Assembly: GCF_029338255.1 (NCBI RefSeq)
Contig: NZ_CP119787.1
Location: forward strand, 3,239,631 to 3,303,630
Source: Haloarcula halobia
GTDB taxonomy: Archaea; Halobacteriota; Halobacteria; Halobacteriales; Haloarculaceae
DNA: 64,000 nucleotides
Reading direction: 5' to 3'
Shown piece by piece: positions 54,582-61,553 of this stretch. Positions within the stretch are counted from its first letter, which is position 1. The number at the start of each line of letters is the position of its first letter. The position numbers and the translations under genes are program-made. The notes beneath the pieces are model-generated. The model made no database searches. It was not told the DNA's origin and saw only the letters and a list, made by a program, of their open reading frames with translations.

Positions 54582-55868
54582 TCACTCCTGGTTGTTGAGG
54601 TCGTTATAGCCGCGGAGCTGATTGTAGGTGCGAACCGATGTCGCGTGTTGGAGTTCCCGCCGTAGCCGCTGTCGGTTCTCCCGGCTAATTGTGGCAGCTT
54701 CGTCTGCGGCTTCGATCGCAAAGGGAATGCTTCGAGTCGCGGCGATTTCAGCGAGAACTTTCTGTTGGAGTCGCTCACGGTCTGTTTCGTCTCGAACCAT
54801 CATGAGCGGGGCTTCGACGCGGACGACGGTGTTTTGAAGCGGGATGCGAGCGTAGAAGAACGCCGTCTGGTATTCGGCGGCATCACCGCGACGGAATTCG
54901 ATGCCGTCGAGACCTTCTAAGGGGACGAACGCGCTATCCGCCTGCGCGGGTGACATCTGGCGCTGGACGAGCCACGTCGTATAGCTGATGACAGCGCCGT
55001 CGTCACCGTACCAGTCGTCGGGATTGTACAGAGCTTCGCTGAAGAACAGGTTATCGTTCCCCCAGCGTAACGGCGTGTCTACCTCGTCTGGCGCTTTTGC
55101 CTCGATCGCGGAGACGACTTGGGTGCTGGTCGGGGATTTGACGATCCCGGCGACTGGGAGGTCGGCTTGGTCCTGGCCTTCGACGACGCGGAGGTAGTTC
55201 GTGACGATGTCGTCGATCATGTCCGGCCAGAAGTCGAGCGGTGTCTCTCGGGAGTCCGGGGTTTGTGCGAACATCGTCCAGAGCAACACTCGACTCGGGT
55301 ACAGCGGGCCGTCGATGAACAGTGGCCCGTTGATGTCGTCTAGGTGGCGGCGGGCGTGCCACCCCTCCGCGTACGTTCGTGCGATCCCGGTCACCCAGTC
55401 GGCGAGGTCACGCTGGCGAGACGAGATCGTTGGGAACCGGAATACGTCGGCGTCAACGTTGTCGTACTCCGCGCGGAGGTCATCGATGTCGAATTCCTCA
55501 TTGTCGAAGTAGACGACGGTCGTCAGGGTGCTTTCCTTGGCGAGGTCAGCACGGTCAGTCCGGCCACCGATCCCGAGTTTGGCGTTGGCAGCCCCGAGTA
55601 GGAGGCCGTTGCTGAATTGGAGCGGCTGAGTGGTACTCGCGTCAACGCCGTAGGTCACCGGCCACGGATCATCCCAATCTTGGACGTTGTCAACGAGTTC
55701 GTGGTTGATGGCTGGTTGTTCAAGTGCCTCAATGTCGCCTCCGGGGCGGGCAACGTATTCGAACAGATCAGCAGCGGGGCGTTCCTCTTCGTCGGCAGCG
55801 TCGTCAACACGACCATCGATGGAGCTGAAGACGTCCCGGAGCGCACCGAGTGTATTCGGATCAGTCAT
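54582..55868 (-). CDS. nurA: NurA-domain nuclease
   Basis: The 428-residue protein contains the NurA core: TYGVDASTTQPLQFSNGLLL with a catalytic Asp, INGPLFIDGPLYPSRVLLW with a second acidic site, then VAGIVKSPTSTQVV and FFYARIPLQNTVVRVEAP. NurA is a 5'-3' nuclease working inside the HerA ring. The start at 55868 overlaps the end of rad50 (ATGACTGA), showing coupling. The catalytic residues appear present, so NurA-HerA could work even if Rad50 is broken. Confidence 0.82.
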   Translation of the reverse strand: MTDPNTLGALRDVFSSIDGRVDDAADEEERPAADLFEYVARPGGDIEALEQPAINHELVDNVQDWDDPWPVTYGVDASTTQPLQFSNGLLLGAANAKLGIGGRTDRADLAKESTLTTVVYFDNEEFDIDDLRAEYDNVDADVFRFPTISSRQRDLADWVTGIARTYAEGWHARRHLDDINGPLFIDGPLYPSRVLLWTMFAQTPDSRETPLDFWPDMIDDIVTNYLRVVEGQDQADLPVAGIVKSPTSTQVVSAIEAKAPDEVDTPLRWGNDNLFFSEALYNPDDWYGDDGAVISYTTWLVQRQMSPAQADSAFVPLEGLDGIEFRRGDAAEYQTAFFYARIPLQNTVVRVEAPLMMVRDETDRERLQQKVLAEIAATRSIPFAIEAADEAATISRENRQRLRRELQHATSVRTYNQLRGYNDLNNQE

Positions 55869-58582
55869 CGTCTCCGGCGACGCCTTCTGTTCCGGACTTT
55901 CCGTGACTCGGCGTGACTGTACTCGCATCCTCGGTGGGATCCTTTTGGGCGTGGAGCGCAGCGTCCGCGTTCTGGATGAGCCGGTCGTTGTGGCTCACGA
56001 CGAGGATCTGTGGGACGTTCCATTCGGAGATTGCTTGGATGACGGAGTGGAGTTCGTCTACGTGGTCGTCGTCGAGGAAGCTTGTCGGTTCATCGAGGAT
56101 GAACGGTGGGAGACGGTCGCCCCCGGAGCTATCGCGTTTCGCCACAAGGCGGTAGACGCCGGCGCGTAGCGCGAGATTGACGACTGTGCTCTCGCCCCCG
56201 CTCGTGACTTCGGGCTTCATGTGGGCGCCATCGCTGGTCACGAGGCTGATTGTGTAATCTTGGTCGATGTGAACGCCGGCGTAGCTCTGGTTCTGGTACA
56301 GGTCGTTGAAGACTTCGTTCGTGTAGGCGTTCAGCAGTTCGACGTTCTCCTTGCGTAGCTGGGTTTTGACGTCCTCGTAGCCCGCGATGATGTCATTGAT
56401 ATCCTCGACGACGGTATCGCCCCATTCTTTCTGCTCGGTGAGTGTTTCGACGCGCTCCTCCTGCTGTTCGACCGTATTGAGCGCCGCATTCTTGTCCGCG
56501 CGTTCCTGGACGAGCGTTTCGTGTTCCTCTTCAGCGGTTTCTTTCTCCTCGGCAGCGGCTTCTCGGTATCCTTCGTACTCCTCGATGTCCGACTCCAAGT
56601 CCTCAACGTCGATGTCCGCCAGCTCGTCGTCTATCTCTTCGATCTCGTCTTCGAGGTCGTCGATGTCCTCGAGAGCTTGCGCCGCATTTCGCGGGCGTGT
56701 TCGATATCTTGCTCATATTGGTCGATGTCTCCCGCGAGGTCCTCGATCTTCTCGTATTTCTCGCAGGCTTCCTCGACGGGCTCTTTGATGCCCTGAAGCT
56801 CCTCGATCTGATTCTCGACCTCTTCCAGATCTCCCTCGAGCTCTTCGACGCTGTCCTGAGCGTCTGCTAGCTCTTCTCGGGCCGCTTCGAGTTCTTCTTT
56901 TGCCTCCTCGACTGCTGCCTCTTGGTCTTCAAGTTCACCCTCCAAGCGCTCGATTTCCTCTTGTATATCCTCTAAGTCATCCTCCAGGTCCTCAACGGCT
57001 TCTTGCTTTGCCAGCGCGTTGTTGACATCCTCTCGGAGGTCTGAGAGCGCGTCTCGTTGCTCACTCAGTCGTTCGCGTTTCTCGTGTAGGTCTTCGATGT
57101 CCGACTGCGTGTCAGTGAGCGCCTGCTCGACGCTCTGGCCGTCGGCTGTGTGTCCACCCTCATGTTCAGCGCCACAAACCGGGCAGATGCCATCGTCGCC
57201 GAGGTCGCTCAGTTGTTCTTCTTTAGTCTGGAGGCGCCCAATCTTGTTCCCGAGTTCTTCGCGCTCGTCGGCCAAATCGTCACGTGCGTCTGGGATTTCG
57301 TCGTCACGAAGCGTTTCCAACGCAGCATCCTCTGGGACGGGGAGGTCAGCAGTTCGTGCTCGAACCTCGTCAACTGCGGCTTCAGCTTCGTCCTCGGCTT
57401 CTGCAATCTCTGACTCCAGCCGTTCTTTCTCCTCACGCTCTGCTTCCAGATCCTCTTCGAGCTGCTCGAATTCGCCTTCGACATCGTCCAAGTCTTCTTC
57501 GCGCTCGTCTTTCTCACCCTCCAGACGCTCAACCTCCTGCTTCGCGTTTCGGAGGTCGGCATCGATGCCTGCTTTTTCTTCCTGCTCGTCGCTCAGCTCT
57601 GATTCGATGTCTTCGAGCGCCGCTTCGGCCGCCTCAACTGAAGACAAGTCGTATGTATCAATGGCATTGTCGAGTTCTGAGATTCGCTCACGTGCCTCCG
57701 TCTGTTGCTGTTCGGCCGTCTCTTTGTTCTCCTTCGCTTCTTCCAAGTCTTCGCCGAGGGACTCGTATTCGCCGCGTTTCTCTTCCAGCTCGTCTGCCAG
57801 TTCTTCGCGGTCGTCCTTCAGGTCGTCAACTGTCTCGAGTTGCTCGCGCCAGTCCTCTAACTGCTCATCGATCTCCTCAATGTCGTCTTCATACCCCTCA
57901 ATCTCGGCTGCCTTCTCGTCGATTTGCTCGCTTAGTTCAGCAATCTCCGCTTGGAGGGTGTCTTTATCAGGAAGGTCATCGAGCTGGTCACGCGCCTCTG
58001 CAAGGCGGTTCTTCGCCTCGTCACGCTTGTTTTTCGCCTCCCTGCGCGCCTTGACTGCGCGGTCAATCAAGTCATCGACGCGACTCAGACCGAGGAGGCC
58101 GTCAAGAATCTCCTTCCGGGTGTCTTCGTCAGCGTGAACGAGACGCGCAATGTCACCCTGCTGGACGTAGACGCTGCTGACGAACGACGACGCATCCATC
58201 CCGAGAAGATCTTGGCTAATTGTGTTCTCGACCTTCCGAACACCGGATACTGGTTCGGTTAGTGCTTCCGACTGGAGTTCACAGGAATCCGTGCTGCCAT
58301 CGGCGTCGATGACCCACTCGACGGTGTAGTCCTGCCCACCGGCTTCGAACGTGAGCTCAATGCGGCCCTGATCTTCGTTATGGCGGACGAAGTCAGCGAG
58401 ATTGAAGTCCGCCCCAATCTCGTGCTTGCCGCTCTGGGGGAAGAGTCCGCCGAACACGCTCCGGAAAATCGTCGATTTCCCGGCGCCGTTCTTCCCGTAA
58501 ATGAGCGTCTCGCCGTCCTCGAAGTCGATCGTTTCGTGCGTGTGCTCTGGATGTTCTCGATGGTGAGTTCGCGCAGGAGCAT
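55861..58582 (-). pseudogene. rad50: Rad50-like SMC ATPase gene with two single-base frameshifts
   Basis: Restored, the protein is about 907 residues. Start MLLRELTIENIQS shifts frame near 58545 and continues HETIDFEDGETLIYGKNGAG (Walker A). A long coiled coil follows with zinc hook CPVC (DGICPVCGAEHEGG). A second shift falls at the T-run 56687-56689. The C-lobe then has signature TSGGESTVVNLALR, Walker B PFILDEPTSFLDDD and VSHNDRL. The interval is 2722 bases; adding two missing bases gives a multiple of three. Rad50 pairs with Mre11 at DNA ends. As written it would yield only fragments; homopolymer sequencing errors are a serious alternative. Confidence 0.85.
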
Positions 58583-59781
58583 TACGCATCACCCTCCGTT
58601 TGCTGGCCGTCCTCGATGTCGTCGAACTGTGCTTCGCGCTCTTCCTCGAGAATCTCTGCGACATCATTCCGGACGTGGGATTCCTTGGTTGCGTCCGTCG
58701 CCCGAACGACTTCCTCGATGCGTGAACTCGTTGGTTGGATGTCTAACTCGCTAATCGTCTCGTCGATGAGTGATTGGATATCCGCGACGTCAGTTTCCCC
58801 ACCTTCGAAGTCGAGATCGACGCTTGCGCGGCGTTTGTCTTGGACGTGGACGACGCCAGCGCCCCGAGAGTCAACCAGCTCGTAGACATCTCGCTGGGAA
58901 ACCGTCGTGTCGTCCCCGTGTAGTTCGACGACGACAAGCTGCTCGTCGAGGACCTCGTCGGGGCTGAGCGCTTCGTCAAGGCGTTGCTCGACGAGTCCGA
59001 GGCCATCCTGTTCGCCGAATTGCACCGGGACTTGGAGGAAGTCACGTGGCGCTTCACCCGCCGGAGTATCGAGTGTACGTCGCCGGATCTCGAGGTCACC
59101 GGATTCGACTTCGAGCATCAGGGCACCCCGTGGCGCTGATTCCTTTGTGGAACAGCGCTCGGTCGAGCCGGGATAGAACGCCTGGACGCCGTCTACTGTT
59201 TCCTCTGTGTAGCCGTGATAGTCGCCGAGTGCGATCGCTGTCGGAGTGATATACAGTCGGTCGATGACCTCTTGGAGTTCGTAGTTCGCCTGTTGCGGCG
59301 GGACAAGTTCCTCGAAGAGGTGATGCATACAGACGATAGTCACGTCGGCTGAGGCCGGTGGCTCCTCCAACTTGAACTCGTAGGTATTCCAGGATGGCGC
59401 CCGGATGGCGTCGATACCGTAGAGGGCGACGTCGTCGTTCACGAGGATTGGTGTCTCGTCGAGATGGTGAACGAGGTCAAAACGGTCGATGAGGTCGAGC
59501 CACTGCTCGTCTAATTTGCGTTCGTGGTTTCCGACGATTCCGTAGAAGGGGATGCCGGCGTCGTTCAGTTTGGCGAGCGTGTCGAGACACCGGTTCACAT
59601 CTGGGACGCCTGGCTGTGGGTCATCGAATAAGTCGCCCGTGTGGATGACGGCATCTACCTGTTCACCGATGGCGAGGTCGATCGCTGCGTCGAAAGCGTC
59701 AGCGAAGTCCTCTCGACGGGTGTCATCGCCGTATTGGCGTTTCCCGAGGTGCGTGTCGCTAACGTGGAGGATACGAGTCAT
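58582..59781 (-). CDS. mre11: Mre11-like nuclease
   Basis: The 399-residue protein has the metallophosphoesterase motifs in order: ILHVSDTHLGKRQ, VIHTGDLFDD, GIVGNHERKL, VCMHHLFEEL and ALGDYHGYT. It then has a capping domain and an acidic tail that may hold the Rad50-binding helices. It would be a 3'-5' exo/endonuclease at double-strand ends. Its TAA overlaps the rad50 ATG (TAATG). It is the promoter-proximal gene of the four-gene operon. The start at 59781 (MTRILHVSDTH) is chosen for the domain boundary. Confidence 0.9.
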   Translation of the reverse strand: MTRILHVSDTHLGKRQYGDDTRREDFADAFDAAIDLAIGEQVDAVIHTGDLFDDPQPGVPDVNRCLDTLAKLNDAGIPFYGIVGNHERKLDEQWLDLIDRFDLVHHLDETPILVNDDVALYGIDAIRAPSWNTYEFKLEEPPASADVTIVCMHHLFEELVPPQQANYELQEVIDRLYITPTAIALGDYHGYTEETVDGVQAFYPGSTERCSTKESAPRGALMLEVESGDLEIRRRTLDTPAGEAPRDFLQVPVQFGEQDGLGLVEQRLDEALSPDEVLDEQLVVVELHGDDTTVSQRDVYELVDSRGAGVVHVQDKRRASVDLDFEGGETDVADIQSLIDETISELDIQPTSSRIEEVVRATDATKESHVRNDVAEILEEEREAQFDDIEDGQQTEGDA

Positions 59782-60000
59782 GACTCTTGAGTGGAATAAC
59801 AAGTAGTAGGGTCATAATGCTGGTCCAATCGGAGTGAAAGTGATTAGTATCATCAATTGGCTTCTTACTCGGCCGGTGGGGCAGGCTCAGAACCCGGAGG
59901 AAGATGTCTCCGGAGTGATGCAGAGCCACTCCTGGAACCGGTCTGAGTTTCCGATGACGATTGAACGGCCACGACGCCAAACGCAGATGTCCTCTCAGAA

Positions 60001-60471
60001 CTAGCTTCCATCGAATTCCTTCTTGGCTTCTTCTACCGCTGTCGTGATTCGGTCGGTCAACTCCTCTTCCCACTCTGTTCCGATACTTTGATCGTAGAGA
60101 CGAATCAGTCGGAAGAATCCGAGAAGCATTAGCTCAGATTCCGTTTCGTCCAGAAACTCGTCTTGACTTTGGGAAGCTAACACCTCCAGTAAATTCAAAT
60201 CCTCCACTGCCCCGACCATCCCGAAATCAACGAGAGCCGCTGCAATGTCCCGCTCTAAATGAGTATGGCCTGGGTGATCCTCATCAATTCCATCTTCTAA
60301 TACCTCGCTTAGGAACTCTATAGACCGACCACTCAGGAATCCAGTTCGGTAGGTTGTCGTCCTCGGCGGTACGCTATCGCCCTCTGAATCATCTGTTAGT
60401 GGTTCTCCACACTGACCGCAGTAGTAGTGGGCCTCTTCAGTTTCGTTGCCACAGTTCGTGCAGTACGGCAT
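60001..60471 (-). CDS. Zinc-ribbon protein with helical C-terminal domain
   Basis: The 156-residue protein opens with a zinc ribbon MPYCTNCGNETEEAHYYCGQ continuing CGEP, i.e. two CxxC pairs. A Ser/Thr-rich linker and an all-helical domain (about 50-150) follow, unrecognised. It lies upstream of mre11 in the same direction but 219 bases away, so co-transcription is uncertain. The gap 59782-60000 has no supported gene. The function is unknown. Confidence 0.6.
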   Translation of the reverse strand: MPYCTNCGNETEEAHYYCGQCGEPLTDDSEGDSVPPRTTTYRTGFLSGRSIEFLSEVLEDGIDEDHPGHTHLERDIAAALVDFGMVGAVEDLNLLEVLASQSQDEFLDETESELMLLGFFRLIRLYDQSIGTEWEEELTDRITTAVEEAKKEFDGS

Positions 60472-60620
60472 ATCTGGATATAGGATGATTCAGACAATGA
60501 TGGTTATCTCGCAGAAGGGGAATAGCGTCAATAGAGGGTCGTGGTGACTGAACCGAACAGTGAGGACCAATACACCAGGCTGCCTGAGCTCGTCCCTTGA
60601 GTGTGGAACCTATTGCTCCC

Positions 60621-60630
60621 AGATTTATGC
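60621..60630 (+). promoter_or_regulatory. TATA-like box for the gene at 60653
   Basis: The sequence agatttatgc lies about 27 bases before the ATG, the leaderless spacing. Confidence 0.35.
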
Positions 60631-60652
60631 AGCTGTCTCCGAATTATGAGCT

Positions 60653-61402
60653 ATGAGTGGCGGGATTCCGTATGAGACAACGCTCACGATGCAGTCATAT
60701 GTGCAGATGCGCGACAAAGCTGAACTTGATTTTTTGGATGTGTTCACTCCGTCAACACGCTTAGAACGGGAACTTGGTTGGGACATGGAGATTCGGAATT
60801 TGAAGGGGGTTGTATTTCAGTTCAAGCGGCCGAAACTCTCGAAGGATGGGACGCGGCGGTTTTCTATACGTTACTCCAATCAAAATCCGCCACGCCAACT
60901 CGCTACTGTCAAAAACTACGCCGTAAAGTACGGGGAAGACATTGCCTATTATGCGCTGCCGCTTGTGACAGAGCATGACGAGTTAGAGGCGACTCTTCTC
61001 CGCACAGCCTTCGTGAAGGCGCTTGCAATACCCGAGTACACCTCCGTTATCCATATCCCAAAACAGTATTGTCAGGACGGGAGTCGGAATTCGAACGAAT
61101 CGATTACAGCTTATTGCAGTTACCCGTGGGATACGGACACTCGCTGGAAAGAATCGATTGCACCTTCAGATGTTTTCGGCTGGGAGGACCTCTACGAACG
61201 TATCGAACGATGTGACGTCGGGTTCAAAATCCGCTATCATAACGAATCACAGAGAGAAAGGTATCACGACGATCATCGATACCTTCCGCACAACGACGAA
61301 GAGCACTGGACTGACTATAGTACTGAGGAACTTTTCGGACTTGCCCAAGAGAGTGCGCCGTACATTACACGGTTTGGGTCAAGTGAGGACGTATTTGGGT
61401 AG
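60653..61402 (+). CDS. Unrecognised island protein, possible PD-(D/E)xK-like core
   Basis: The 249-residue protein has no membrane segment. The early stretch RLERELGWDMEIRNLKGVVF followed by QFKRPKL contains Glu, Asp and a QxK placed as in some PD-(D/E)xK nucleases, which is suggestive but far from proof. The C-terminal half is rich in His and Tyr (YHNESQRERYHDDHRY). It lies 151 bases before the sacsin-like ATPase and runs the same way. A short TATA-led leader supports the start. I do not know its family. Confidence 0.55.
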   Translation: MSGGIPYETTLTMQSYVQMRDKAELDFLDVFTPSTRLERELGWDMEIRNLKGVVFQFKRPKLSKDGTRRFSIRYSNQNPPRQLATVKNYAVKYGEDIAYYALPLVTEHDELEATLLRTAFVKALAIPEYTSVIHIPKQYCQDGSRNSNESITAYCSYPWDTDTRWKESIAPSDVFGWEDLYERIERCDVGFKIRYHNESQRERYHDDHRYLPHNDEEHWTDYSTEELFGLAQESAPYITRFGSSEDVFG

Positions 61403-61520
61403 CAAATCTTTGATTGTTTGGTCGGGTGAGAGATCGATAGCTAGTGATCTCACCTCTAGCTAATCCAATTCACGCCGTCCGGTGTTTCATAGGCCGTGGA
61501 TCCCACACGATGACCCATTA

Positions 61521-61550
61521 ACATTTAATCATAGCCGATTCTTGAATCGG
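61521..61550 (+). promoter_or_regulatory. TATA-like box and perfect palindrome before the sacsin-like gene
   Basis: TATA-like acatttaatc (61521-61530) is followed by the perfect inverted repeat ccgattc-tt-gaatcgg (61535-61550), ending 3 bases before the ATG at 61554. It covers the likely transcription start and is positioned for repression. Confidence 0.5.
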
Positions 61551-61553
61551 GCT

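Noticed and set aside
57019-58137. A 372-codon plus-strand Ser-rich frame inside rad50
   Set aside because: The Ser-rich composition is the mirror of Glu/Asp-rich coiled coil on the opposite strand, not a real protein.
59759-60073. 104-codon minus-strand frame between mre11 and the zinc-ribbon gene
   Set aside because: It overlaps both neighbours in other frames and has basic, non-halophilic composition.
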